64,000 nt of DNA, from positions 62,001-126,000 of the forward strand of contig JADIIU010000002.1 in the NCBI GenBank assembly GCA_027603945.1. Reading direction: 5' to 3'. This stretch comes from Terramyces sp. JEL0728. Its lineage: Eukaryota > Chytridiomycota > Chytridiomycetes > Rhizophydiales > Terramycetaceae. Both the position numbers and the translations under genes were made by a program. This document shows, piece by piece, positions 12,096 to 22,405 of this stretch. The notes beneath the pieces are model-generated. The model had not been told where the DNA came from. It ran no database searches and worked only from the letters and a program-made list of their open reading frames with translations. Position 1 is the first letter of the stretch; every line of letters begins with the position of its first letter.

Positions 12096-14088
12096 ATGAA
12101 TACCTGGGAGGAACTAAACGATTCAGATGACGAGCAGGAGTTTGTCGTAAGTCCACCTTTATTATAGAAAATGGGAAACTCTCACATTGTTTTTGTACTT
12201 GATTGTTCATATGCTACGAATATTGTGCCGGTTGGAAATAACAAGTCCATAATTCATGCAGCAATTGACTGTATTACGAATTTTATGCAGAAAAAGATGA
12301 GGTCTGCAGTTTCTGATAAGATTGGTATTGTATTTTACGGGACAGTTTGTTGGGACTAACCTAGAAACAACAAAAAGGTCCCAGCATGATTCCCAATATA
12401 TACACCTACAGGGAATTGGATTCGCCAGATGCACATGCTATCTTAGACCTTGAAAAGTACCTGGCAGATTTCAAGCGCTTTGAACAGGATGTTGGATCTT
12501 CAGATAGCTTTTCTTTAATCCAAGCTCTTTCTGAGGCACAAGCAGTTTTCACTCGAAAGTACTTTCTCTCTGATTTAGCGCCAAAAAGAATGTAAAAAAG
12601 TTTATCTATTTGATTACTGCCAACGATGAACCATTTGAAGATGCTCGCGAAAAGACCCAGATCAATGTTAAGACTGAGGTATTTCAAGTTAACCAAAGGA
12701 TATTGCGAATGCAAAGATCTCATTTGAAGTGATTGCAATCGACAAGAACTTGAACGATCCATTCGATTTTGACAAAATTTTTGAGCAATGTACTTACTTT
12801 ACGTATCCAGACGAGAACGAGCTTGAAATGAAGTCTATATCTGTCAAAGACGATTTCCAAGAACTCCGAAATATTTTCACCTTAAAGGAAACGAAAACTC
12901 GAACCGCATTTACAATCCCCTTTGTTATTGGTGAAAATATCACAATTGGTGTCAAAGGGTTACGCTGTGCTAATTTAGATACAATGTGTACCTTGAGAAA
13001 CGGAAGCCTGCTCATACTTGGCTGAATCCGGTTGATAATCAAGAAGTCGAAATGAAATCAACCTTGTTCTGTGCTGTAGTTAGACCTTTTAACCTAGACT
13101 ACCGCCAAAGAACTTTCACTGGAAGACCTCAGCTACTATTATGAATTTGGCGGAGAAACAGTATTCGATTGTTAATCTAGCCATCTTTTACAAGGGAGGA
13201 AATCAACCAAATCAAATCAATTGGCCCATCCGGGTTGAAATTGTTAGGGTTCCGACCAATAGACGCAATTAAGGACAAGTTTAATATCAAGTCATCTATT
13301 TTTATGGTTCCTGATGAATCCAGATACCTTGGAAGCTCGAAATTTTTTGTGCAATTGGTAGATCGAATGCACGCCAAAAGAGTGGCAGCTTTTGGTACTT
13401 TAATTGCGAGAAAGAATGCAAGGATAAAGTTGGTAGCATTATTACCACAAGTAAGTAATGTATTAACTTTGATTGGAAAAAAAAAGTCAGACGAGAGTCC
13501 AGTTGACATTCCTTGCGGCTTCAATATTATTATACTGCCTTTTGCTGATGATTTGCGTCATGTTGAAGCACCAATTATTGACTATCCTAACGAGACTCAT
13601 TTAGCACTAGCATGCGATATTGTCAAAAAATTAACCAAGCCGGATTTTGATATTACCAGCATTCACAATCCCGTCATTGAAAAGTTTTATGCACAGGTAA
13701 AAGCAATCTCTCTTAATCGGCAAGAGCAAGAAGAAACAATCGATGAAACTTTGCCTGATTTGAATGAAATTCTTCAAAAAGGCGGCTCCTTAATTGAAGA
13801 ATTCAACAATGTAAGTTGTTTCTCAACCAGGCTACTTTGGCTGATATGCCGCCTGAAGATCCAAAACCAGCAAAACGTGCCTCTGCGAAAGATTCTTCCG
13901 CTAATAAGAAAGCAAAGCTTGATAATGAGGATTTAACTGATGAAACCATCAAGAAAGCTATTGCAGACGGATCAATCGGCAAATACACAATACCAATCCT
14001 TACAGAAATTCTAAAGAAAAAGAGTGTCAAAATTTCAAAGAAAAAGAAGCAAGATCTGATTGATCAGGTCGCCAAAGTGTTTCAATAA
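12096..14088 (+). CDS. KU70: Ku70 DNA-end-binding protein
   Basis: One half of the Ku heterodimer that binds double-strand ends in non-homologous end joining. The order is a vWA-like N-terminal domain (HIVFVLDCS), the Ku core (GLKLLGFRP, FNIIILPFADD), and a C-terminal SAP helix-extended-loop-helix from about 13925 on. Eight introns could be placed: 12147-12167, 12345-12364, 12559-12578, 12679-12698, 12959-12978, 13076-13097, 13161-13180 and 13811-13830 (20-22 nt). The third resolves what looks like a frameshift before KKFIYLITANDEPF. A ninth possible intron at 13451 is ambiguous because the frame stays open without splicing. The start MNTWEELNDSDDE is acidic, as in other Ku70 proteins. Confidence 0.9.
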
Positions 14089-14185
14089 TATAATTTCAAT
14101 TTGTGTCAACTCATTCGTGTTCATGTAGACAACTGGCACAGACATTTATCCACAGCCAATTCTCGCAGTTTATTTTTCTAGAGAA

Positions 14186-15169
14186 ATGGAATACAAAGTC
14201 ATTCCTACATTTCCAAATGAGATGAAATCGAGATATCCCAAGGATAGGAAATATGCAGATGAAGATGATTCCTATATTGTTCCTCCTGCCGATTTGGAGT
14301 TTGTTGCAGAGGATAACACAAAGATTAGGAAACCAGTAATAAAGATACCAAGCACTCGGAACTCTACAAGCGACCGTCGACCCGAAAACAGCCCGTCTAA
14401 TATTATCGGATCTTCACCGCCAGTCTATTACACTTCTTCACCACCAGCGAGTTATGGGTCTCCTCCAATCAGCTCCACTAATAATATATATGGCTCAGCT
14501 CCAAAAGAATATCAACCGATATATGGGTTAAGTCCAAACGAGCAAATCCAGTACCACGAAAATCGAAACGGACACCACATCTCAAACCAGGGATATCATG
14601 AACAACGAAACTATGATCCTGTCGGGATGGTGCTTGAGCCAGAATACAAATTTGTCAAACGCAATCCAAATGAATACCGCAATCCCGGACGATCAACCGA
14701 GGAAATGTCTTCAAGATCCAATACCATCAACTCGATTCACAGCCAAGAACACAGCCGCTTGCAACCTCAGATTACTGGAAAGCCTATTTTTGTCTCTTTA
14801 GTGGAAAATACTCGCCCAACTGAACTTTTATTTGTAAATCGACCTTAAACTAGGCATGCATACTTGGATTTTCAATTGGGTATTCTTTCAAAACCATAGG
14901 GAAAACTCTGGTTTTGATGCTGGGATTCATGTGCCTCATTCTTCAGGTAGTCGTGTCTAATTTAGGTTTTGACGTACTTTGAATTCATTACTATCAACTG
15001 GGAGAAAATCGAATATTTGGCCCAAAAGCACTTGGATATTGATGGTGATGGCAAATTGACGCTGTATGACGCTTTCTTTATGGTCGGCAAATGCTTTTGT
15101 CATTTCGCACTCAATGTGCCTACAAGCGTAGGGTTCTGTAGTTCTGTTTGGTTTGGATATAATTGGTAA
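14186..15169 (+). CDS. FUN14-domain membrane protein with long proline/serine-rich N-terminus
   Basis: The C-terminal third is a FUN14 domain, as in the mitochondrial outer-membrane mitophagy receptor FUNDC1. After removing introns 14834-14853 (20 nt) and 14947-14965 (19 nt) it reads GFSIGYSFKTIGK, a hydrophobic stretch with FMCLILQ, INWEKIE, and an Asp-rich DIDGDGKLTLYDAF segment before a last helix. The first 215 residues are a hydrophilic region with SSPPVYYTSSPPASYGSPP-like low complexity, well beyond the usual length of the family. That extension could be a cytosolic receptor arm, but no LC3-type motif is certain. The gene is a compact tandem neighbour of Ku70 and converges on the NUDIX gene 32 bp away. 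Confidence 0.75.
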
Positions 15170-15201
15170 ATATCAGTAAATAACTTATAATTGCGAGTTT
15201 A

Positions 15202-16067
15202 TTAAAGCTTTGATCTCTGCCATCTGATTTGTTCAACTTTTCCATCCTTTCGGTGCATCACGAGTCTATTTAGACTGTTTCCAGGCTGAGAATATTCCTT
15301 ATCGCCCGGCAGCGCAAATAAACCACCTCCGTCTTCAGAAGGACGAAGGTACTCTGGCATACAAGCCGGCACATCTCTGCATGAAGCAGTGTCCTGGATT
15401 TCCTTTTCAATGTCTTGAATTGGCGTTTCGCAAAGCTGCCTTAATGTGCAATACTGTGGAGGCAGCAGCTGCAATTCTGGCATTAAGGATATCTACCTTT
15501 TCTCGCATAGGCTTCTAGCGCTTCTTGTGGGGTCATCCATAGTGCTTTAAGCGTTTCTCTGCCGTCTGCTTCCAACGAAACATCCTCTCTTTGTTCTTGG
15601 CTAATCACAGTCAAAAAGAAATGAGTGTCAAATCTATGTTTGTCCATGTGTACTGGTGAAATCCAATTTGCCCAATAAATCAACTTGTGCAGAATAGGAA
15701 TCCTCAGCAACGTTCTGGATATTGAAATGAATTGGGTGGGATCGTTGAGCACTTTTTGTCGCAATTCTATATTTTGATCTTTGGATAACTTTACCCATGG
15801 TTCCATTAAAAGTAGTCCGGCTTCTTCAAATGTCTCTCTTAAGGCTGCAATTGCGTAGTTGGAATGAGTTTTGAACCAAGGGTGTTGTTGTTTTGGGAGC
15901 AGGCATGTGAAATCTGGATTGGCATCGGAAGGATGGACTGCACCGCCAGGGAACACTGCTAGTCCTCCAAAGTATCCATGCGAGCTTCTTTGTAGCAGCA
16001 ATACTTTGAATTGGTTCCCAGTTTCTTTTGCAAGCACAATTAACGAAGCTGCTTTTCTGATTGACAT
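15202..16067 (-). CDS. Peroxisomal NUDIX hydrolase, NUDT19/NUDT7-like (C-terminal SKL)
   Basis: A NUDIX diphosphatase of about 280 residues. The Nudix box is split by an insertion, with GGAVHPSD followed by AALRETFEEAGLLL. This is the arrangement in NUDT19-like CoA diphosphatases. One intron, 15477-15496 (20 nt), joins ARK to ELQLLPP. The protein ends in RSKL, a textbook type-1 peroxisome targeting signal. The likely role is hydrolysis of CoA or acyl-CoA inside peroxisomes, which fits the ABCD transporter gene at 50.4 kb. The substrate is an inference; the fold and the targeting tail are seen directly. The ATG at 16067 gives MSIRKAASLIVL. Confidence 0.82.
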
Positions 16068-16129
16068 TCAGTAAATTTGAAATTCGCAAACATCCAGGTA
16101 AATACAATTTTATTTGAATCTATTACATT

Positions 16130-17359
16130 TCACAGTGTTGGAGATAGTGTCACTCGTCCTTCCAGTAAGAGCGCAAATGAAAGTCTTGTTTTGGAACCAT
16201 CTGTTCTTTGTACAGTCAAATCCCGATCGCTAATATTTATCAGCTTGACCGTAAATTTGGCTCCGTTATCAAACAGATATGCCTTGTCATTCTTGCAATA
16301 GGGTATGCCTCTGATATACAACTTTTCACCCCTAATAACGATTAGCGGTTTCTGCGTCTGAGTATCTATAACTGGATAATTACATGTTTTGAGAACATTT
16401 TCGTTGTTCACAGGCTCAAAGAGGCAATCAGTTTGCTATTTTAAAAATTAATTACCCCGCTCAGCATTTTCAAATCCTGCAGCGCTTCTTCTTCAGTCAA
16501 CCCGTTAATAGAGCTGGATGGGAACCCCACTTTTAATATGGGATTCCACTCATTTAATTCTTGGCGATGTCTTCTATGCTGGAATATAGCGTTGCGTTGA
16601 ACTGCATTAATACAAAAGTACCTAGAGAGTTATAATGTGATTCTAGAGCAGGAGCATAGCAGGCTCTATGTTTTCTAATTTCAGCCTGGTGTCTTTTCTT
16701 TTTCTTGTAAACTTGTTCTAGGATTTCCTTCCGCTTGTATATTTTCCCAACCTGTAATGAGAAATAAACGTACCTCTAGGGCTGTCTTTAACTGTTGGAC
16801 TGTAGCTTCGAACTGGTTAATAGCTAATCGCTCTTGAAAGCTTTTTTCTTGAAGCAGAAATTGAAGTCTGTCCTTTTGCTGTTCCTCCATCTTTTTTAGC
16901 TGAGATACAAATTCAAGATTAGTTCCTACAGTTAAATCATTGAAACCATTCCTAACCGACTCTTCTTCGGCTTCAACTTCAGCCATTCCTTCATCGAATA
17001 TTCTAGAGGTTAATTTGTCTATTCTTGAGATTTCAGATGAAATGCTGTTGGATATCTCTAGATATCTGCACCAAATTTGAAATTGCGCTGATCCTTACCT
17101 TTGCTTCATGCTGTTAAATGCATTTTCTATTCTTGAAAATACTTGCAGTGCTTCTTGGTGAGTGAGTTTGTAAGCTATGGTTAAATCCCAATTTACTCTT
17201 CTCCTCCTTTACATTTGAACTGTCTTTATCAGACTGGAGATCAAAGTCATTGCTCCATACTGAAGATAAAGGGGAGGAAGTGATTGAAGTTTTCTGTTTT
17301 GCTGCTGCCATCGACGGTGGTGAGAGAGATACTGGAGTTAACTGCTTCTCCTTCAGCAT
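16130..17359 (-). CDS. SDS3: Sds3-like subunit of the Sin3 histone deacetylase complex
   Basis: After removing five introns the protein has a coiled coil containing LEFVSQLKKMEEQQKDRL and a helical stretch rich in K and E. An LTEEEALQDL segment follows, then a C-terminal beta module (GEKLYIRGIPY, RTDGSKTRLSFALLLEGRV). The order and the C-terminal module match Sds3/SUDS3/BRMS1, which hold Sin3 and Rpd3-type deacetylases together. Introns are 20-22 nt except one of 33 nt between MKQR and YLEISN. No other GT-AG choice restores that join. The assignment rests on family pattern recognition of the coiled coil plus the C-terminal GKLYY-like block. It is divergent from NOP12, with 205 bp between starts. 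Confidence 0.65.
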
Positions 17360-17564
17360 TTATTGCAAGTTAAGTTTTTCAATTCAACAGACTTTTTTCA
17401 GAGGGTCTGCCAAGCCACATATCATCTTGCCCAAAAAACGGGAAAAGTAAATGGCGAGGAGCATGAATGAATTGAACAGGATGCTATTTTAATTCAGACA
17501 TGGTGCAGCTGGCGAGACCCGCTGGATGAATTTTATATTTTTTCTTTTTTTTTCTTTTCTGAAA

Positions 17565-18773
17565 ATGAGTATAGTCTCCTCGCTCTTTGGCGCAATTACC
17601 CCCGATGAAACAGTTAAAGCTCTATTTGCAGTCGATACTGCTCCAGAAAAGCAGGATGTATCTGGAGATAAACCAAAAAAAATTAAAGAAAAGTTGAAAA
17701 CACCAGAAAAACCGGAAATTTCAAAAAAACCAGAAGGAAAAGTAGGAAAAAGAAAGTCAGAAAAGAAGGAAAAGGGCAAAAAGGAATTGGAGAAATTGGA
17801 GGAGTTGAAGAACGCTCCCAAGGAACCTATAGCAGAAGAAGAGCAAGTAGAAATTATTAAAGATGCCAATTCTGATATATCTGATGAAGACGAGGTTCCA
17901 AAAACAAAAGGTGACTACGAAACGAGAAGAGAAAAGCTCCAAAAAGTAATTGAAAAGAACGAGCGTACTATCTTTGTTGGAAACCTGCCCATAACCGTCA
18001 TTGAAAAAGTTGCATCAAACTAATCCTAGGAACCAACAAAGGATTTGCAAAAGCTATTTAGTCAATTTGGAAAATTGGAAAGTATTAGATTCCGTTCAAT
18101 TGTAATTGGTATTAACTTAGGCTTTTTCAGAGAAAATGCCAAGAAAGCAAGCGTTTATCGCAAAAAAACTCCACGACAAGAGAGAATCATTGAATGCATA
18201 CATTGTCTTTAAAGAAAACAAAGGTGCAAAGAATGCGCTCTCACTAAATGGTACTATTTTCATGGACCACCACATTAGAGTTGACATTGCGGAAAAGAAA
18301 CAGGAAAAGCAGCGCGATTCCAAGAGAAGCGTTTTCGTTGGCAATCTACCATTTGATATTGCTGATGAGCAAGTATGGAAATTCTTTGAAGATATTGGAG
18401 AAATTGGTAGCTTACAATTTACATAGAAAACGTCCGGATTATTAGAGATCGTAAAACCAACGTTGGTAAGGGATTTGGCTATGTGCAGTTCAAAGAAAAA
18501 GCATCAGTAGTCTTGGCATTAAAGCTAAATGACAACGAACTGGAAGGACGCAAAATGCGCGTTACCAGATCTGTAGAAGCCTTGGCAGACAAATCCGCCA
18601 AAGTTACCAAAGTAGTTGAAGGAACAAGAGCAAAGCGAGATCACGGCATTAAACTAAAAGCCAAACCTAAAGTAGGAAAGAAAAAGTCGGTTCCTGGTCA
18701 AATCAAGAAAACCAGAGCTCAAGTTCTTGCGAAAAAGATTGGAAAAGCTGTTCGAACTGGAAAGAAATTGTAA
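17565..18773 (+). CDS. NOP12: Nucleolar RNA-binding protein Nop12/RBM34 (two RRMs)
   Basis: A lysine/glutamate-rich N-terminus of about 125 residues precedes two RRMs. RNP motifs are TIFVGNLP in the first RRM and SVFVGNLPF plus GKGFGYVQF in the second. The tail is very basic ([12 protein letters not shown]...). Nop12/RBM34 acts in 60S subunit biogenesis. Introns are 18009-18029 (21 nt), 18102-18120 (19 nt) and 18407-18426 (20 nt). The first two fall inside RRM1 and the third inside RRM2, and each breaks the frame if retained. I chose the ATG at 17565; an in-frame alternative start at 17526 would add a phenylalanine-rich leader that looks like untranslated T-rich sequence. Confidence 0.82.
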
Positions 18774-18897
18774 TTCTTATAAAACCACTTTCTAATTCAT
18801 AACTCTGAGCAGTCAATTGTTTACCTGCTGGTTGTTTATTTTGGTAATCTTATGTAATTTTTTTCTTTATTAATTACACTTTTTTTCATCCAGCTGC

Positions 18898-18971
18898 GGT
18901 CGCTTGGAGAAGTGGTTTAACTCGCTTCCTTCACACGGAAGAGACCGCCGGTTCGAACCCGGCAGTGACCA
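18898..18971 (+). tRNA. tRNA-Val (anticodon CAC)
   Basis: A full cloverleaf folds by eye. The 7-bp acceptor stem GGTCGCT pairs with AGTGACC (one G-T pair). The D arm is GAG/CTC with GG in the loop. The anticodon stem is CTTCC/GGAAG with loop TTCACAC (anticodon CAC), the T stem is GCCGG/CCGGC with loop TTCGAAC, and the discriminator is A. There is no encoded CCA and no intron. The internal B box GGTTCGAACCC is perfect, and a run of six T follows directly as a Pol III terminator. It is the only tRNA found in the window. Confidence 0.95.
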
Positions 18972-19032
18972 TTTTTTCGAAATGTTGCAGAAACCCGCTT
19001 ACCAGCTAAACGAATGCTCAAAAATAGTTTAT

Positions 19033-19633
19033 TCATATTAGCTTTCCGTAATATTCCACCTTTGGATACTTTTCTTTTAGTTGAGGCCACTGAACAATAA
19101 ATCTGGTTAGTTGGCCATTACCTATTCGCGATAAAGTACAAAATCTTGCCGCTCAAGGATAGCGAGCGCACTCGAGCAAAGGATTCGATGAAAATAATCC
19201 TGGTTGAGCATAGTAGGAACATTCTAAATATAAACGCCAGTACGCTAATCGGAACGCATGTTCCTGGTCCATTGCAAACTAACAACGCTGGATCATATCT
19301 AAACAGTATATATACAGAATAATATGCAGAGTACAGTGTTGTGAATGGCGTAGATAGCCATGACTGCCCCACTGCTCTGCTTCTCGGTATGCGTAAAAGT
19401 GTGTAACTCGGATCAAACTTTTTTAAATGTGCTTCACTTGTAGTATCTGAATCAGCGATTAAATATAAAAACTTGTATTGCTGGAAATTAATATTTTTCA
19501 ACAGCTTGAACATTTCCGTCGTATGACCTCCTGATCCTAATACCACTAATATCGTATCCGACTTTTCTCTTAGCGACGCAAACATTATGAATGTGATCAT
19601 TAGGACCAGTATCAGCGCAACCCAAAATTGCAT
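19033..19633 (-). CDS. ALG14: UDP-GlcNAc transferase anchor subunit Alg14
   Basis: Alg14 is the ER membrane anchor that recruits Alg13 for the second step of lipid-linked oligosaccharide synthesis. A single N-terminal membrane helix (residues 1-20) precedes ILVVLGSGGHTTEM, the conserved GSGGHT motif. LLRIPRSRAVGQSW and LVCNGPGTCVPI follow. One 19-nt intron (19103-19121) joins FIANR to FIVQWPQL, and the protein ends with the family tail QWPQLKEKYPKVEYYGKLI. I chose the ATG at 19633. An upstream in-frame start at 19720 would run into the divergent gene that begins at 19657. With ALG11 at 8 kb this makes two separate N-glycosylation genes in the window. Confidence 0.9.
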
Positions 19634-19656
19634 TTTGAGATTTTGTTTTTTTGAAA

Positions 19657-20535
19657 ATGTTTGAAGAGCTGAAAACACTTCAGGAATATTTGGAAAAGGA
19701 AATACAGACAGTGACTGCAACGTCGACTGAAGGGACTGAATTGAATTCAGCGGAAGTTAGCAATATATCAAAAATGATTCATCATGATATCACTACCTAT
19801 GCACTTGCAAGAAAAGAAACCTCATCGGAAAATGCATTGAACCAAGCGACTGATTCAATCCTATTACACTGTAATTTGTTAGTCTCTCATGCATCTGCAG
19901 CACCATTGTCAATTGGTAGAGCTTTAAAGCTACACTTGTTGGAAGCAACATTGAATTTAATGACAGCTATCCTTGTGTTTGAAACAGAAGGCGATTTTGA
20001 TATCATGACCGGTGGAGTGTGGGAAAAGTGTCTAGCATTACAGAATATTCCGACAACTAATAGTTTACATGTGTTCAAGTTGCTGTCGCAAGTAATCGAG
20101 TTGCTGGACGATGCAGCTGCGGAAGCTGATGATATCGCTGACGGAGAACTACCGGATTTGGATGGATTGTCTCTTGAAGATTCGAAACCTACTGACAAAG
20201 ACAAGGAATTTATAAAAAACAGTCAATTGTTGGTGAAAACCAGTATTCTTGTGGTAAAGAAAGCCAAGACTATTTTGAAAGCAAACCCTGCTGCATATAT
20301 TATACAGGCAGATAGTATTCTAGACTTGGCCGCCAAGTTTAGCGAAAAAGCGGATGATTTAATCAGCAGTCTGTACTTGCCAATCGAATACGACGATGAA
20401 TTGATTTTTGATTCAATTGACGGTCTTGAGCAATCTTGTTTGGAATTATTAGATATACTGGGCCAAGAGCACTCTGAATGGACACTGATGTGCAAAAGCC
20501 AATTAGAAAAGCTGAAAACCAAACTTGAAAAATAA
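19657..20535 (+). CDS. GCIP/CCNDBP1-family protein
   Basis: A single-exon gene of 293 codons. The sequence has the helical GCIP pattern, with TGGVWEKCLALQNIP followed by an N and a run of helices, an acidic linker (DDIADGELPDLDG), and a C-terminal bundle with LVKTSILVVKKAK and SEKADDLISSLY. In animals the family binds cyclin D and Grap2; in fungi its role is poorly known. The lack of any micro-intron is unusual next to most neighbours. The start codon is only 23 bp from that of divergent ALG14. The stop codon is followed after 9 bp by the next gene's ATG. Confidence 0.65.
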   Translation: MFEELKTLQEYLEKEIQTVTATSTEGTELNSAEVSNISKMIHHDITTYALARKETSSENALNQATDSILLHCNLLVSHASAAPLSIGRALKLHLLEATLNLMTAILVFETEGDFDIMTGGVWEKCLALQNIPTTNSLHVFKLLSQVIELLDDAAAEADDIADGELPDLDGLSLEDSKPTDKDKEFIKNSQLLVKTSILVVKKAKTILKANPAAYIIQADSILDLAAKFSEKADDLISSLYLPIEYDDELIFDSIDGLEQSCLELLDILGQEHSEWTLMCKSQLEKLKTKLEK

Positions 20536-20544
20536 ACGCGTTTC

Positions 20545-21745
20545 ATGATGTTTACATTGCTCATTGCATTATCACAATCATCGATAGTCAGGGATATATA
20601 CAGCCTCGATAAATCATCTCGTAAAATCAGATACGGAGTATATAATCCAAGCAAGTACAGGAAAAGAGCAACCACTTTTACCTTTCAAACAAATAGCTTC
20701 ATTGTCGATTTGGAATGTACATCTCCTCCGGGAGATACAAATACAACATGCATAAAAGTAATGAACACGCTGGAGCAAGGATTGAGAATGGTAGAAAAAT
20801 ACATCTACTTGCCAGAACCTGTGAATGTGTTGTCTCAATTCTATTCATTTTGCCAAACGCCAAACTCTTGCCCAGTAGATAATGTGCTTGGAACGGCTAT
20901 GCCATCGACAATGATTCGGCTGGAACCCGATGAAGCAGTAGAATTGGGTCTTGATGCTAATTACCTGTACCCTCCATCACTAATCAAACAATACTACCCA
21001 AAAGATGAAAATTTGACACAGATTCAGTACGATATCGTTTCAGAATTCAATAGCGACTATAATTGGTATTTTATTGGGGATGAAGAGCTTTGGGGAGGTA
21101 GCCATGTAAACTATGGCGGGTTTTATGGACAAACTAGTGAGAAATCATTTGAATTTCTTTCAGGTAAGAATATGCTAACAAGTAACTATGCATGAAATGA
21201 TGCACGGGCTAGGATTTCTATCTTCTTGGGAATACTGGGAAGAGCCAGAACTAGCAGGGTTTATGCCGTCGTATCTGATTACCTCCAACGATTCAATCAT
21301 TGGTATCCTGGAGCCATTTATATTCAACAAATTACTCGGTGATAATCTGAATAACGTTTGGCTAAGCGTTTACTCTGATATAATAGTAGAAAGCTTAACC
21401 GTTTCAATTGAGCAGAATACGTTCTTTAATCAATCGGCGGGATACAACATTAGCGAATCGTTAGCTCAATTATTTCAAACGCCGTTATCTACCAGCATAT
21501 GGTTTCCGACTTGTTTGCGCATTACCAACGCAATTATTTACACACCGAGTACATGGTCATCTGGGAGTTCGCTTTCACATGTTGATACGTATTATACTGG
21601 GGCCGACTACCTGATGAGACCGAGTGCTATTGGGGGGATATCATTCGACAAAAAAATACCCAGCTATTACACTGCAATGTTTAGCGATACGTTACTAGGA
21701 ATCTTGCGGGGGATCGGGTATATTACTGTATGTATCACCCATTAA
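20545..21745 (+). CDS. Secreted HExxH zinc metallopeptidase (3' end uncertain)
   Basis: The protein starts with a hydrophobic leader (MMFTLLIALSQSS), so it is probably secreted or membrane-bound. One 19-nt intron (21164-21182) creates the catalytic helix TMHEMMHGLGFLSSW, an HExxHxxGF zinc site. A later SSLSHVD is a plausible third ligand, and a DTLLGILRGIGY segment follows. This layout occurs in secreted fungal and protist proteases that I cannot name precisely. Four cysteines are spaced in the N-terminal part. The frame stops at 21743-21745. However, the last codons overlap a GTATGT with a downstream TTAAAC, and the following DNA looks partly coding, so extra 3' exons are possible (see the entry for 21746-22405). 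Confidence 0.65.
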
Positions 21746-22405
21746 ACCTTGCATTCAAGTATATTAATTGTTTGTTTTCAAAGTTGCTCTCTCGGTATTG
21801 TATTTGACCAAAGTCACTGTGAAGCACATTGTCATTTTCATCCCAGACAGCCAAACAAATTACAGCATGGAATAATAGAATTTATGATTCAAGACTTTTG
21901 TGTTTCATGATTATCTATGGATGATTACTGTTATCAACCCATCAAAAACATTTTCATGCAAACGCCATTCGGCTCATCAGGTGCTGCGAAACGCCAATAA
22001 TCTTTCCAAATGAAAAGAATACAATTCCAATCCAATCCAACCATATTTGAGACTTATAGCAATACAGACTACGACAGGACCAGTTGTGAAGAAACCAAGT
22101 TAACTTATCAGATTGCCTATGAAATCAGTATTTCTTGTCTAATCTAGTGAAACTAAGGATTGAGTGGAATTACAAGCGCAAAGACTCGGCGATTGACTTT
22201 ATATGAATAAACCTAATATGTATCTTTATTCTAGAATCATTTCAGATTCGAAAAAGTAATTTTCCAGAATAGAATTTGGGAATCTCAATGAATCTTCTTT
22301 TTTCACAAACCAAGCAAATAGTTCATGTCATAGGAAAGCCAGAGTACAAGCAACCAAACTATTATGCACCAGTGATAGTCGCAGTATTATTTTTATTAAA
22401 TAAAT
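21746..22405. other. 660-bp region with coding-like pieces but no resolved gene
   Basis: In a genome with gaps usually under 100 bp this is anomalous. On the plus strand a short open stretch around 21800-21905 reads with spaced cysteines and histidines (HCEAHCHFHPR). Another stretch around 22025-22125 is open, and a hydrophobic segment YYAPVIVAVLFLLN sits near 22355-22400. These could be the C-terminal exons and membrane anchor of the preceding peptidase, but in-frame TGA and TAA codons near 21909 and 22000 could not be removed by any GT-AG micro-intron. The minus strand also has a short hydrophobic frame. I leave it unresolved; a decaying gene end is possible. Confidence 0.35.

Noticed and set aside
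12559..12600. Apparent frameshift in Ku70 between LSDLAPKRM-stop and KKFIYLITANDEPF
   Set aside because: Removing a 20-nt GT-AG intron at 12559-12578 joins VFTR to NAKKNVKKFIYLIT in one frame, so there is no mutation.
18102..18120. Idea that frame breaks in NOP12 and other genes mark pseudogenes or assembly errors
   Set aside because: Breaks are always explained by a 19-23 nt GT-AG segment with a branch-like TTAAY, and the flanking protein is conserved. Random errors would not behave this way.
18774..18897. Additional tRNA or snRNA upstream of tRNA-Val
   Set aside because: Only AT-rich sequence with a T run; no second cloverleaf or box elements could be folded.
20614..20838. Minus-strand ORF within the metallopeptidase
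   Set aside because: It overlaps strongly supported coding sequence and has no family features.
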